Shown: piece after piece, positions 47,597 through 56,713 of the stretch
Layout of the letters: each line of letters begins with the position of its first letter
How positions within the stretch are numbered: position 1 is the stretch's first letter
Assembly: GCA_002284855.1 (NCBI GenBank)
Contig: CP015603.1
Coordinates: 496,001-560,000 of the forward strand
DNA: 64,000 nucleotides
Source of the DNA: Actinobacteria bacterium IMCC25003
GTDB lineage: Bacteria > Actinomycetota > Actinomycetes > Nanopelagicales > Nanopelagicaceae
Direction: 5' to 3'
Translations under genes and position numbers: made by a program
Notes under the pieces: generated by a model
Databases searched by the model: none
What the model was told of the DNA's origin: nothing
What the model saw: only the letters and a program-made list of their open reading frames with translations

Positions 47597-47905
47597 ATGT
47601 TCTTTGACTTTGGCGCCGGCGAAATAATCGGACTCGCGATTCTTGCCATGATTCTTATTGGCCCTGAACGCCTACCTAATTTCGCTGTTGATGCCGCAAA
47701 GTTTGTAAAAAAGGTGCGCGAGATGGCGACATCAGCTACCAATGAACTTAAAGAGAACCTTGGTCCAGGCTTCGAAGATCTCAAACCAACTGATCTCAAC
47801 CCAAAGACATTCCTTCAAAAGCAGCTATCAAGCGTTCTGGATGAGAACGATAAACCAACATCGAAGGCGAAATTTGTCAGCAAGATTGACCCTGATCTTC
47901 TATGA
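47597..47905 (+). CDS. tatB: Sec-independent protein translocase TatB
   Basis: 102 aa. FDFGAGEIIGLAILAMILIG is the single membrane segment (~3-22) with the conserved Glu9, followed by the hinge PERLP and an amphipathic helix (FAVDAAKFVKKVREMATSA). The acidic/charged tail is typical of TatB. The htrA-tatB-mrp order matches what I recall for mycobacteria. The 4-nt ATGA overlap couples it to mrp. Confidence 0.9.
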   Translation: MFFDFGAGEIIGLAILAMILIGPERLPNFAVDAAKFVKKVREMATSATNELKENLGPGFEDLKPTDLNPKTFLQKQLSSVLDENDKPTSKAKFVSKIDPDLL

Positions 47906-49020
47906 CTACCCTTGAATTAGTACATGCCGCTCTCGCCACAGTTCAGGACCCAGAACTCCATCGCGCGCTGCCTGAACTTGGCATGGTTAAAGCTGTTGAG
48001 ATCACTGGCTCGACAGCAAAGTTAGAAATCCTTCTCACAATCTCAGGATGTCCTATGAAGGATCGTCTCCAGAAAGATATCGACTCAGCAGTAACTGCGA
48101 TTGAAGGAATCTCTGCTGTTGAAATTACCTTCGGTGTGATGGATGAAGAACAGCGCGCCAATATTAAGAAGTTACTGCGTAACGGTCGCGAAAGTTTTAT
48201 CTCCTTTGCTCAGAAAGATTCGCTGACCCGAGTTATTGGCGTGGCCTCAGGTAAGGGTGGAGTTGGAAAATCTTCTCTGACAGCAAACCTTGCCGTTGCA
48301 TCTGCTCACAAAGGTTTGCGTGTAGGAATCCTCGATGCTGATGTTTATGGACACTCCATTCCACGTTTAATGGGCTTGATTGGTCAGCGACCAACAGCAA
48401 TCGATCAGATGTTTATTCCGCTCGAATCTTTCGGCGTAAAAACTGTCTCGATGGAGATGTTTAAGCCTGAACGCTCCGATGCTATTGCTTACCGTGGTCC
48501 ACTCCTGCACCGAGTCTTGGAACAACTCCTATCTGATGCCTATTGGGGCGATCTCGACCTTCTCTATATCGATCTTCCGCCCGGAACCGGAGATCTTGCA
48601 ATCTCGCTCGGCCAGCTGGTTCCCTCTTCAGAGATTGTTGTTGTCACAACGCCACAAGTTGCTGCCGCGGAAGTAGCTGAACGCGCCGGACGTATTGCCC
48701 ACCAAATTCATCAGCGCGTTATTGGCGTCATTGAAAATATGTCTGCCTACCCATGCGCTAAATGTGGCGAACTCACATCACTCTTTGGCGAAGGTGGGGG
48801 AGAAGAAACTTCTCGTCGACTTTCACAGTTGGTTGGTGCAGATGTGCCACTTCTGGGCAAGATTCCATTTAGCCCAGATCTGCGCGAAGGTGGAGATGCT
48901 GGTGCGCCGGTAGTTGTATCGGCACCCGAGAGTCCAAGCGCTAAAGCGATTGAGGCAATTGTTTCTCAGCTAATTGTGCGTGAAAAATCTTTACTTGGCG
49001 TCAGACTCGGGCTTGCGTAA
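47902..49020 (+). CDS. mrp: Mrp/ApbC/NBP35-type P-loop iron-sulfur carrier ATPase
   Basis: 372 aa. N-terminal MIP18/DUF59 domain (1-90, with SGCPMKDRL), then the deviant Walker A GKGGVGKSS (117-125), a DADVYGHS segment and a C-terminal Cys pair CAKCGE (~286-289) that holds a transferable Fe-S cluster in relatives. Its 3' end overlaps the convergent DUF1003 gene by 30 nt. Confidence 0.93.
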   Translation: MTTLELVHAALATVQDPELHRALPELGMVKAVEITGSTAKLEILLTISGCPMKDRLQKDIDSAVTAIEGISAVEITFGVMDEEQRANIKKLLRNGRESFISFAQKDSLTRVIGVASGKGGVGKSSLTANLAVASAHKGLRVGILDADVYGHSIPRLMGLIGQRPTAIDQMFIPLESFGVKTVSMEMFKPERSDAIAYRGPLLHRVLEQLLSDAYWGDLDLLYIDLPPGTGDLAISLGQLVPSSEIVVVTTPQVAAAEVAERAGRIAHQIHQRVIGVIENMSAYPCAKCGELTSLFGEGGGEETSRRLSQLVGADVPLLGKIPFSPDLREGGDAGAPVVVSAPESPSAKAIEAIVSQLIVREKSLLGVRLGLA

Positions 49021-49485
49021 CTCTTCAACAATCTCTTTTGCAAGATCGCCAAGTTCGTTACGTAGGTAATCGCGAGTAGCAACATCACCTAAGGCAATGC
49101 GAAGGCTGGCAAGCTCGCGAGTGAGATATTCAGTGTCGGCGATGCTTCGCGCATTCTGTGCACGATCTTCATTGAGTGCAATGCGATCCCTGTCAGCTTG
49201 ACGATTCTGTGCCAGCAAAATTAGCGGAGCAGCATATGAAGCTTGAAGAGAGAGAATCAACGTAAGGAAGATAAATGGGTATTTATCAAATCGAATATCG
49301 TGTGGAGCCAAGGTGTTCCAGAGAACCCAGCTAACAACAAATGCTGTCATGTAGACCAAGAAACGTGCTGTTCCCAAGAAACGCGCGAAGCGCTCAGAGA
49401 GACGACCGAAAGTTTCTGGATCTATATTTCCACGGAGCGAACGACGTGTTTCGCGCGGTGTATCCAAACCAAAGTTGCGTGCCAT
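48991..49485 (-). CDS. DUF1003 membrane protein
   Basis: 164 aa. Two membrane segments (about 40-60 and 68-88) joined by the conserved DKYPFIFLTLILSLQASYAAP, then a charged helical tail (QNRQADRDRIALNEDRAQN). I know no firm biochemical role. GGAGG 8 nt before ATG. It is preceded 2 nt upstream by the MgtE-like gene and overlaps mrp by 30 nt on the opposite strand. Confidence 0.88.
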   Translation of the reverse strand: MARNFGLDTPRETRRSLRGNIDPETFGRLSERFARFLGTARFLVYMTAFVVSWVLWNTLAPHDIRFDKYPFIFLTLILSLQASYAAPLILLAQNRQADRDRIALNEDRAQNARSIADTEYLTRELASLRIALGDVATRDYLRNELGDLAKEIVEELRKPESDAK

Positions 49486-49487
49486 CG

Positions 49488-50801
49488 TTACACCTCCTCG
49501 GTGAAATTCTCAGAAAAATTAGTATCGATGCTCTCGAGCGCAGCTGTGGTTGCAGCTGAATCTCGATGATCATGGCGCCAGTTTGTAGGCAGTAAGTGAT
49601 CGAGCACGTCATCGACAGTAACTGCGCCCAAGAGGCGATCATTGGCATCGATAACAGGCAGTGAGAGCAAGTTATAGCTAGCTAAGTATGACGAAACTGC
49701 ATGCAATGATGCGTCGGGATTAACTCCCTGCGTATTGGTATCGACGATAGAACCTAGAAGAGTTGAAGGTGGTTCGCGCAAGAGTCGCTGATAATGAACC
49801 ATTCCAATGAAGCGACCGGTCGGGGTTTCGAGGGGTTGTCGCGCGATAAATACCTGTGAAGCAAGAGCAGGTGAAATTTCGCTCTGTCGAACCGCGGCAA
49901 GAGCATCAGCGACTGTGTAATCAGCCGACATCACAATTGGCTCAGTCGTCATCATTCCGCCTGCCGAGTAATCTTCATATGTCATCAGGCGCAGCACGTC
50001 TTCAGCATCTTCAGGATCCATTAGATCGATGAGCTCTTGCGCACGCTCTTCTCCAATTTCACGGAGCAAGTCGGCTGCATCATCAGGATCCATCTCTTCG
50101 AGAATATCTGCAGCACGTTCGCCTTCGAGTTCTGCCAAGAGAGCTACACGCTCTGATTCATCCATCTCTTCAAGAACATCTGCCAAGCGTTCGTCATCAA
50201 GTGCGCGAGCAACTTCAACGCGACGCTTCGGTGCAAGATCTTGAATGACAGCAGCTAGATCTGCCGCTCGTAGATTGCTCAGAGTTGAAAGTAAGTTGGA
50301 GACGCCTTGGTTGGATTCGTGTTGTGCAAAGCCGGTGACTTCTTCCCATGTCACTGTTGACGTTGCGCCCTTGCGACGAAGTCCGCGTCCCTTGCGCATA
50401 ATATGTACGCGAGTGATGAGCCAATCTCCAGTGCGATTTTGCTCCATGCCCATATCTTCGACAAGTACGTTCTCACCATTTTCGACAAGTGAAATTGTGC
50501 GATCGAGTAAATCTCCAAGAACTAACAACTCACCTGCACGAGTTTCAAAACGGCGCATATTAAGAAGGCCAGTGATGACAACGGCTCCTGATTCGATAGA
50601 AGTCACGCGAGTAATCGGAACAAAGACGCGACGACGTAGCGGAACTTCTACAACTAATCCAAGGATGCGGGGAGATTGATTGTTAGAACGAAGGGTCGCG
50701 ACAGCATCGCGCACCTTGCCAACAGGATCCCCATTTGGGTCAAAGACTGCAGTTCCAGCAAGACGGGCGAGAAATACGCGATTGATGTTATTTCCGCTCA
50801 T
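49488..50801 (-). CDS. MgtE N-domain / CBS-domain protein lacking the membrane channel
   Basis: 437 aa. Order: PRC-barrel-like domains (~10-150, GLVVEVPLRRRVFVPI), MgtE intracellular N domain with acidic helical repeats (ADILEEMDPDDAADLLRE, ~180-275), then two CBS domains (~285-410). No transmembrane domain follows, so it is not an Mg2+ channel by itself; it could sense magnesium or nucleotides and control the DUF1003 membrane protein co-encoded 2 nt downstream. Predicted leaderless start. Confidence 0.87.
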   Translation of the reverse strand: MSGNNINRVFLARLAGTAVFDPNGDPVGKVRDAVATLRSNNQSPRILGLVVEVPLRRRVFVPITRVTSIESGAVVITGLLNMRRFETRAGELLVLGDLLDRTISLVENGENVLVEDMGMEQNRTGDWLITRVHIMRKGRGLRRKGATSTVTWEEVTGFAQHESNQGVSNLLSTLSNLRAADLAAVIQDLAPKRRVEVARALDDERLADVLEEMDESERVALLAELEGERAADILEEMDPDDAADLLREIGEERAQELIDLMDPEDAEDVLRLMTYEDYSAGGMMTTEPIVMSADYTVADALAAVRQSEISPALASQVFIARQPLETPTGRFIGMVHYQRLLREPPSTLLGSIVDTNTQGVNPDASLHAVSSYLASYNLLSLPVIDANDRLLGAVTVDDVLDHLLPTNWRHDHRDSAATTAALESIDTNFSENFTEEV

Positions 50802-50807
50802 GGGATA

Positions 50808-50813
50808 AGAGTA
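50808..50813 (-). promoter_or_regulatory. -10 element of a predicted leaderless MgtE-like gene promoter
   Basis: Minus strand TACTCT, 6-nt spacer (TATCCC), ATG at 50801. Confidence 0.5.
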
Positions 50814-50830
50814 ACCGTTGAGGTATCGAC

Positions 50831-50836
50831 TAGGTT
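50831..50836 (+). promoter_or_regulatory. -10 element of a predicted leaderless DMT-transporter promoter
   Basis: TAGGTT, 6-nt spacer (TGCCTT), ATG at 50843. Divergent from the -10 at 50808, 17 bp away. Confidence 0.5.
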
Positions 50837-50842
50837 TGCCTT

Positions 50843-51754
50843 ATGTCTGAGGTCCAGAAAGCGACGGTTCATAACCACACCGAGCTACCCGCTCGGCCCG
50901 ACCTCATCCGCCTGATTATCGGAATTTTCGGCATCGGATCATCCGGTCCGCTGATTGCACTCAGCACTATGCCGGTTCCCACCTTAATTTTCTGGCGCAA
51001 TCTCGGCGGATCTCTGATGACCCTGCCCTTTGCTCTTCGACATAAGCTCAATCGCACTGGCGTGAAGTGGGCGATATTGGCTGGCGTTGTGCTCGCTGTT
51101 CACTTTGTCGGATTCTTCCTATCGATGCGCATGACAAGCGTTACAGCAGGAACTGCAATCGTGGCCACTCAACCAATCTTCGCTGCGTTCTTCGTTAAGT
51201 TAACGGGCGGACATATTCCAACAAAAGCTTGGTTTGGCATGCTCATCAGTTTTAGCGGCGTTCTGCTTGTTACAGGCATTGACCTACAACTCGATCGTCG
51301 CTCATTTATGGGAGATCTTGCCGCGCTGGTTTCAGGGGCGCTCGCAGCTGCCTATATGTTGATTGGTTCGCGGGCTCAAAAAACTCTTGCAACCACTTCA
51401 TATACGACCATCTGTTACTTCGTGTGTGCAGCAACTGCGCTGCCGATGGCAATTTTTTCGGGCTATCAAATTGTTGGTTTCGTTGCGAAAGAGTGGTGGG
51501 TACTGCTTGGTCTCATTCTCGGCGCACAAATTCTTGGCCACACCATGTTTAACATCACCTTGAAGCGAGTATCACCTGCCGTCGTTTCAATGATTGTCTT
51601 CTTTGAAGTTCCTGTTGCAGCCATTCTTGCGATGATCTTTAACATCGGTAAGCAACCAACCTTGATGATTATTCCAGGAGTAATTTTGATTCTTGGGGGA
51701 TGTATCTTGGTTGTACTCCGTACTCGACCTGAAAGTGTGGTGATAGAAGAATGA
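50843..51754 (+). CDS. EamA/DMT-superfamily transporter
   Basis: 303 aa, ten predicted membrane segments in two EamA repeats (first ~25-150, second ~160-290, with VSPAVVSMIVFFEVPVAAILAM). Such carriers move amino acids, nucleobases or other metabolites; the substrate cannot be read here. ATGA overlap with the PHP gene, then MarC, forms a three-gene operon. Confidence 0.88.
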   Translation: MSEVQKATVHNHTELPARPDLIRLIIGIFGIGSSGPLIALSTMPVPTLIFWRNLGGSLMTLPFALRHKLNRTGVKWAILAGVVLAVHFVGFFLSMRMTSVTAGTAIVATQPIFAAFFVKLTGGHIPTKAWFGMLISFSGVLLVTGIDLQLDRRSFMGDLAALVSGALAAAYMLIGSRAQKTLATTSYTTICYFVCAATALPMAIFSGYQIVGFVAKEWWVLLGLILGAQILGHTMFNITLKRVSPAVVSMIVFFEVPVAAILAMIFNIGKQPTLMIIPGVILILGGCILVVLRTRPESVVIEE

Positions 51755-52596
51755 TTGACTTACATACCCACACCACCTGCAGCGATGGAACAGATACACC
51801 TTTTGCTCTCGTGAAGAAGGCTTTAGCTGCAGGCGTTACAACCCTTGCAATTACTGATCATGATTCAACTTCAGGCTGGAGTGAAGCTATATCAGCAATT
51901 CAGCCTCAGATTGAACTTGTTCTGGGCGCTGAGGTTTCTTGTCTCACCTCAGATGGAATTAGCGTTCATATGCTTGGACTTCTCTTTAATGGTGAGGACC
52001 CTGAAATTCAGCAGATGTTGGCCGATTCTCGCGATACCCGCCTTCCACGTATGCGCAAGATGGTTGAACTCTTGAGTGCCGATGGAATCAATATCTCTCT
52101 CGATGATGTTTATCGCGCTACTCCCGAAGGTGCCACTGTCGGTCGTCCGCATTTAGCTGATGCCCTTGTAGCTAATGGAGTTGTCGCTAGCCGCGATGAA
52201 GCTTTTTTAGATTTGCTCAATAATGGGTCGAAATATTATGTAACACATGCTGCGCCAACGCCCGAAGATGCAATTCGTGCCATTCGAAAAGCTGGGGGAG
52301 TTGCAGTAATTGCGCATCCTTTCGCATCTCGCCGGGGGCAGACCATTACCGCATCGACTTTTGCGGATTTAGTCGCCGCAGGTATGAACGGAATTGAAGT
52401 TCATCACCGTGATCAAAACGCACAGGAGCAGGAAACGCTTACTGCAATTGCACAAGAACTCAACCTGGTAATAACAGGCTCAAGTGATTATCACGGCACC
52501 GGAAAACTTAATGGGTTAGCAGAAAACACTACGAATCAGGGACAATGGGAACAGCTAGAGTCACTTGCAGATGCACGAAGGGTTGTTAGGAAATGA
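51751..52596 (+). CDS. PHP-domain phosphoesterase (TrpH/RNase AM type)
   Basis: 281 aa. Metal-binding motif 1 is DLHTHTTCSDGTDTP (3-17), motif 2 is ITDHDSTSGW (~37), GAEVSC (~60), and the C-terminal motif is SSDYHG (~247). Members cleave short oligonucleotides or 3',5'-bisphosphonucleotides. Overlaps both neighbours by 4 nt. Confidence 0.88.
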   Translation: MIDLHTHTTCSDGTDTPFALVKKALAAGVTTLAITDHDSTSGWSEAISAIQPQIELVLGAEVSCLTSDGISVHMLGLLFNGEDPEIQQMLADSRDTRLPRMRKMVELLSADGINISLDDVYRATPEGATVGRPHLADALVANGVVASRDEAFLDLLNNGSKYYVTHAAPTPEDAIRAIRKAGGVAVIAHPFASRRGQTITASTFADLVAAGMNGIEVHHRDQNAQEQETLTAIAQELNLVITGSSDYHGTGKLNGLAENTTNQGQWEQLESLADARRVVRK

Positions 52597-53204
52597 ATTC
52601 ACTTGGAGCAGTCACTTTTGCTACTCAAGCCTTCGTCACCCTCTTTGTGATCATGGATCCGCCTGGTGCCACACCTATCTTCTTAGGGTTGGTCGGCGAT
52701 AAGTCACCACGCGAAAGAGTTCGCCTTGCCTGGCAAGCAGCTGGTGTCTCGCTCTTTGTAATCGCTACTTTTGCAGTCTTCGGTCGCTTCATTCTCGATT
52801 ACATGAACGTTTCTATTGAGGCTCTCCAAGCCGCTGGCGGATTACTGCTTCTCTACGTAGCGCTCCAACTCTTGACCGGAAATAAGAACACCGGCACAGA
52901 AAGCTCAAGTGAAAATATTGGAATGGTTCCACTTGGAACACCGCTCCTTGCAGGTCCCGGTGCAATCGTTGCCACAATGATTTATGTTCAGAAGGCAGAT
53001 ACCCATACTCAAATTCTTGGTTTAGCGATAGCAATTCTTGCAGTACACCTGATAATCGGTACCGTTTTGATGGCTTCAACAAAAATAGTGGGCCTCATTA
53101 AGAATTCTGGCGTCACACTTCTTGCCAGCATTGCTGGACTTCTGCTTGCTGCTATCGCGGTTCAGATGTTGGCAAATGCGATTAAAACCTTCGCAGCTGC
53201 CTAA
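52593..53204 (+). CDS. MarC-family integral membrane protein
   Basis: 203 aa with six predicted membrane segments; the conserved opening VTLFVIMDPPGATPIFLGL (~15-33) and PLGTPLLAGPGAIVATM (~110) identify MarC/UPF0056. The E. coli member is no longer considered a drug-resistance factor, so no function is assigned. Convergent with the helicase gene after 6 bp. Confidence 0.9.
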   Translation: MNSLGAVTFATQAFVTLFVIMDPPGATPIFLGLVGDKSPRERVRLAWQAAGVSLFVIATFAVFGRFILDYMNVSIEALQAAGGLLLLYVALQLLTGNKNTGTESSSENIGMVPLGTPLLAGPGAIVATMIYVQKADTHTQILGLAIAILAVHLIIGTVLMASTKIVGLIKNSGVTLLASIAGLLLAAIAVQMLANAIKTFAAA

Positions 53205-53210
53205 CTAAAA

Positions 53211-54572
53211 CTATTCTGAGATTCTTTTGGTGCGTGTACGTTCGCGCTTCACGCGATCTGCTGCCGGCTTCTTAGCTTCAACAGGTTTCTCAGATTTAGT
53301 TCTATCTGATTTTGGTCGATCGGATTTAGGTTTATCGGCCTGAGGCGCGCGCTGCGGTGTCATTCTTCCGGTAGAGCCTGCCGGAATGTTGAGCATTTCG
53401 AAGAGGTGCTCTGATGATGAATACGTTTCAACTGGCTCAGGGAGCCCAAGAACAAGAGCTGTATCAATCATCTTCCAGCGAGCAAGTTCATCCCAATCTA
53501 CAAATGTGACTGCAATTCCATGTGCACCGGCGCGAGCAGTACGACCAATGCGGTGAACATAGGTCTTCTCATCTTCTGGGCACTGATAGTTAATAACGTG
53601 AGTGATTCCATCAATATCGATACCGCGTGCAGCGACATCTGTTGCAATCAATACATCTGACTTTCCCGCTTTAAAGTCGTTCAGGGCTTTTTCGCGTGCA
53701 GATTGACCGAGGTCGCCGTGAATTGTTGCGGCACGGAAACCGCGCTCAATAAGGTCATCAGATGTCTTCTGCGCTGTGCGCTTTGTGCGGCAGAAGACGA
53801 TGGTTGGTCCACGGCCATTTGCTTGCAAGATACGTGCGAGCATTTCGATCTTATCCATCGCATGTGCACGGACAACATGTTGTTCGATGCGCGAGACAAC
53901 GGCACCTTCATCTTCATTATCTTGAGTACGAATATGTACAGGTTGATTCATGAAGCGACGTGCAAGAGCGATGATGTCTCCGGGCATTGTTGCCGAGAAG
54001 AGCATTGTCTGCTGACGTGCTGGAGTGCTGGTAAAAATCTTTTCTACATCGGGCAAGAAGCCAAGGTCAAGCATTTCATCAGCCTCATCGAGAACAACGC
54101 GAGAGACGAATTTCAGTGTCAGCTGTCCTTGGCGATAGAGATCGAGGAGACGACCTGGAGTTCCGACAACAATTTCTACACCGTTATTGAGCGCCTCGAT
54201 TTGTGGCTCGAATGCGCGACCACCGTAAACGGCGAGCGTGCGAATTCCACGATTAAATGAGAGCTCTTCAATATCTTTTGTTACTTGCACACAGAGTTCG
54301 CGAGTAGGAACAACGATGAGTACTTGTGGCTTTCCTTGGTTAGGAAGTGTCGCCCAATCTGAATCATTAGGTGCAATGACGCGCTCGATAACAGGAATAC
54401 CGAATGCAAGGGTCTTACCTGTTCCGGTCTTTGCCTGGCCAATGACATCTCCATCAGCGAGAGCGATAGGCATGACCATCTCTTGAATAGGAAAAGGTGA
54501 TGTAAATCCATGCTCTGCGAGAGCTGCAATTGTTTCCTTGCGAAGAGGAAGGTCTGCGAAAGTCAGGCTCAC
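53211..54572 (-). CDS. DEAD-box RNA helicase (RhlE/CsdA-like)
   Basis: 453 aa. Q motif FPIQEMVMP (~27), Walker A AKTGTGKT (~43-50), LDEADEMLD, FSATMPGD and HRIGRTAR are all intact. The tail after ~395 is lysine/arginine-rich with repeats of the type DKPKSDRPKSDR, likely an RNA-binding, disordered extension. Expected roles are ribosome assembly and cold adaptation. Starts directly after the stop of DUF3107. Confidence 0.93.
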   Translation of the reverse strand: MSLTFADLPLRKETIAALAEHGFTSPFPIQEMVMPIALADGDVIGQAKTGTGKTLAFGIPVIERVIAPNDSDWATLPNQGKPQVLIVVPTRELCVQVTKDIEELSFNRGIRTLAVYGGRAFEPQIEALNNGVEIVVGTPGRLLDLYRQGQLTLKFVSRVVLDEADEMLDLGFLPDVEKIFTSTPARQQTMLFSATMPGDIIALARRFMNQPVHIRTQDNEDEGAVVSRIEQHVVRAHAMDKIEMLARILQANGRGPTIVFCRTKRTAQKTSDDLIERGFRAATIHGDLGQSAREKALNDFKAGKSDVLIATDVAARGIDIDGITHVINYQCPEDEKTYVHRIGRTARAGAHGIAVTFVDWDELARWKMIDTALVLGLPEPVETYSSSEHLFEMLNIPAGSTGRMTPQRAPQADKPKSDRPKSDRTKSEKPVEAKKPAADRVKRERTRTKRISE

Positions 54573-54824
54573 TTACACAACGCCGAAACCGACGCGGCGC
54601 TCAGCTGGCTCGCCGATTTCGACGTAACCAATCTTGTCCGCAGGGACGATGATCTCGTGTCCCTGTACATCTTGAAGAGAGAGTGGAGTCTGCGCTGTCA
54701 GAGCTGCAGTAACTGCGCTCTTGATCTCAGCGGGAGTCGAAGGGCAATCAAAAGAGAGTTCGCTTCCAACATTGGTAATGGAGATACGAACTTTTGCTGC
54801 CTTTTCAGATTTCTTTGAACTCAT
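54573..54824 (-). CDS. DUF3107 small protein
   Basis: 83 aa. VRISITNVGSELSFDC and GHEIIVPADKIGYVEIGE followed by RRVGFGVV match the actinobacterial DUF3107 family (TB9.4 in mycobacteria). I know of no established function. It lies between TetR and helicase genes, an order I recall from mycobacteria. Predicted leaderless start; first in a unit with the helicase. Confidence 0.87.
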   Translation of the reverse strand: MSSKKSEKAAKVRISITNVGSELSFDCPSTPAEIKSAVTAALTAQTPLSLQDVQGHEIIVPADKIGYVEIGEPAERRVGFGVV

Positions 54825-54830
54825 GAGCCC

Positions 54831-54836
54831 ATCTTA
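54831..54836 (-). promoter_or_regulatory. -10 element of a predicted leaderless DUF3107 promoter
   Basis: Minus strand TAAGAT, 6-nt spacer (GGGCTC), ATG at 54824. The hexamer lies in the 16-bp gap after the TetR gene. Confidence 0.5.
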
Positions 54837-54840
54837 TTCG

Positions 54841-55476
54841 TTAAGAGTCAGTACGGGGAAATCCAGAAATTCCTCGCCACATGAGGTTCTCAACGAGCTC
54901 CATCGCTTGCTGGCGTGTGAGTTTGCTATCACGCTCAAGCCAATGGCGAGCAGTTACTTGAACATAGCCAATTAATCCAACTCCGAGCATCATCGCTGCT
55001 TCTTTTGGAAGACCAGTGTCATTTGAGATGACTCCGGAGACAGCAGCTGCACAGTCATATGTCATGCGATTGAGACGTTCGCGAACTTGAGGTTCGACGC
55101 TCATATCGCTTTCGAAGAGAAGGCGGAATGCTTCGCCTTCATTTTCAATAAAGTTGAAGTACGCCTCAATAGTGACATGAACGCGTTGTTCGTTATCGGG
55201 AGTCGATGAAATCGCTTTTTGAATCTCATAGACAAGTGAATCGATATGGAGATCAAGGACTGCAAGATAGAGATCTAGCTTCGATGGAAAGTGCTGGTAG
55301 AGAACAGGTTTACTGACGTTAGCTCGATCTGCAATTTCATCCATCGCTGCTGAGTGATATCCAGCTGCTGTGAAAACTTCGAGGGCTGCAGAGAGCAGAA
55401 TTGCGCGTCGCTCGTCGCGAGGAAGTCGCGACTTATCTGAACGCGAATTGTTTGCAGTTGCTGATTCGGTACTCAT
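54841..55476 (-). CDS. TetR-family transcriptional regulator
   Basis: 211 aa from ATG 55476; the open frame extends further upstream but overlaps moeZ, and a -10 hexamer stands 7 nt before this ATG. Helix-turn-helix at about 30-75 (MDEIADRANVSKPVLYQHFP). The ligand domain is of the type found in lipid-related regulators (Rv3208-like by context), but the ligand is unknown. Divergent from moeZ. Confidence 0.9.
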   Translation of the reverse strand: MSTESATANNSRSDKSRLPRDERRAILLSAALEVFTAAGYHSAAMDEIADRANVSKPVLYQHFPSKLDLYLAVLDLHIDSLVYEIQKAISSTPDNEQRVHVTIEAYFNFIENEGEAFRLLFESDMSVEPQVRERLNRMTYDCAAAVSGVISNDTGLPKEAAMMLGVGLIGYVQVTARHWLERDSKLTRQQAMELVENLMWRGISGFPRTDS

Positions 55477-55483
55477 TCCGCGA

Positions 55484-55489
55484 ATCGTA
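55484..55489 (-). promoter_or_regulatory. -10 element of a predicted leaderless tetR promoter
   Basis: Minus strand TACGAT, 7-nt spacer (TCGCGGA), ATG at 55476. Confidence 0.5.
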
Positions 55490-55518
55490 CTGAATTCGCC
55501 ACGAAAGGCACAGTACGG

Positions 55519-55524
55519 CAGAAT
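55519..55524 (+). promoter_or_regulatory. possible -10 element before moeZ
   Basis: CAGAAT, 7-nt spacer, ATG at 55532; no ribosome site is seen. Confidence 0.3.
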
Positions 55525-55531
55525 TACCTGC

Positions 55532-56713
55532 ATGAAGACGCCTCCACTAGTCACGCCAGGCCCAGCGCTTACCGTTGATGAAGTGCGCCGATATAGCCGC
55601 CACTTGATCATCCCTGATGTAGCAATGGCAGGCCAGCAGCGCTTGATGAATGCAGAGGTTCTCTGCGTCGGAGCAGGTGGATTGGGTTCACCAGCACTGA
55701 TGTATCTCGCAGCTGCCGGAGTCGGAACTCTCGGAATAGTTGAATTCGATACCGTTGATGAATCTAATCTTCAGCGCCAGATTATTCATGGCCAATCAGA
55801 TATTGGTAAGAGCAAGGCGCTGAGCGCTAAGGAAAAGATTGCCGAAATCAATCCTTATGTGAATGTTGTCCTCCACGAGACGCGACTCGATAACTCAAAT
55901 GTCATGGAGATTTTTTCTCAGTACGACATCATCGTTGATGGCACAGATAACTTTGCTACGCGTTATCTCGTTAATGATGCCTGCGTTCTCTTAAAGAAGC
56001 CTTATGTCTGGGGTTCTATCTATCGCTTCGATGGACAGGCAAGCGTCTTCTGGGCCGAGTACGGTCCGTGCTACCGCTGCCTCTATCCAGAGCCACCACC
56101 TCCCGGAATGGTTCCAAGTTGTGCTGAAGGCGGTGTGCTCGGAGTTCTCTGCGCGACTATCGGTTCAATTCAGACAACGGAAGCCATCAAAGTTCTCACT
56201 GGCGTGGGCGAACCGCTGATTGGTTCACTCATGGTCTACGACGCACTTGAAATGACATTCCGTAAAATCAAAGTGCGCAAAGATCCTAACTGCCCACTCT
56301 GTAGCGATAAGGCAACGCAAACTGCGCTCCTACCTGACTACGAAGCATTCTGTGGAACGCTCTCTGATGCAGCGCAAGAAGCAAGCACTGGTTCGACCAT
56401 TACCGTTCAAGAGCTCAAGTCAAAGATTGATAATAAAGATGACATCTACCTCATCGATGTTCGTGAACCAAGTGAGTATGAGATCGTCAATATTCCAACT
56501 GCACACTTGATTCCTAAGCAAGGATTTATTGATGGCAGCGTGCTTGCATCGCTTCCACAAGATAAGCCCATTGTTCTTCACTGCAAGAGTGGAGTTCGTT
56601 CAGCCGAATGTCTTGCGATTCTCAAGAGCGCAGGCTTTGCCGATGCATCACATGTATCAGGTGGCGTCATTGCATGGGCGAAACAAATCGATACAACTCT
56701 TCCGGTTTACTAA
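55532..56713 (+). CDS. moeZ: MoeZ-type adenylyltransferase/sulfurtransferase (MoeB plus rhodanese)
   Basis: 393 aa from ATG 55532; the upstream open frame overlaps tetR. The N-terminal MoeB/ThiF domain has [17 protein letters not shown] (ATP loop, ~47) and zinc cysteines in CYRCLYP and CPLC. The C-terminal rhodanese domain (from ~290) has nucleophile Cys351 in HCKSGVRS. It activates and thiolates ubiquitin-like sulfur carriers (molybdopterin, thiamine or CysO type). Its stop overlaps mshB by one base, linking two thiol-metabolism genes. Confidence 0.93.
   Translation: MKTPPLVTPGPALTVDEVRRYSRHLIIPDVAMAGQQRLMNAEVLCVGAGGLGSPALMYLAAAGVGTLGIVEFDTVDESNLQRQIIHGQSDIGKSKALSAKEKIAEINPYVNVVLHETRLDNSNVMEIFSQYDIIVDGTDNFATRYLVNDACVLLKKPYVWGSIYRFDGQASVFWAEYGPCYRCLYPEPPPPGMVPSCAEGGVLGVLCATIGSIQTTEAIKVLTGVGEPLIGSLMVYDALEMTFRKIKVRKDPNCPLCSDKATQTALLPDYEAFCGTLSDAAQEASTGSTITVQELKSKIDNKDDIYLIDVREPSEYEIVNIPTAHLIPKQGFIDGSVLASLPQDKPIVLHCKSGVRSAECLAILKSAGFADASHVSGGVIAWAKQIDTTLPVY

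Noticed and set aside
53703-54260. Open frame of 185 codons on the plus strand
   Set aside because: Antisense to the DEAD-box helicase, whose motifs fully explain this DNA; no family signature in the translation.
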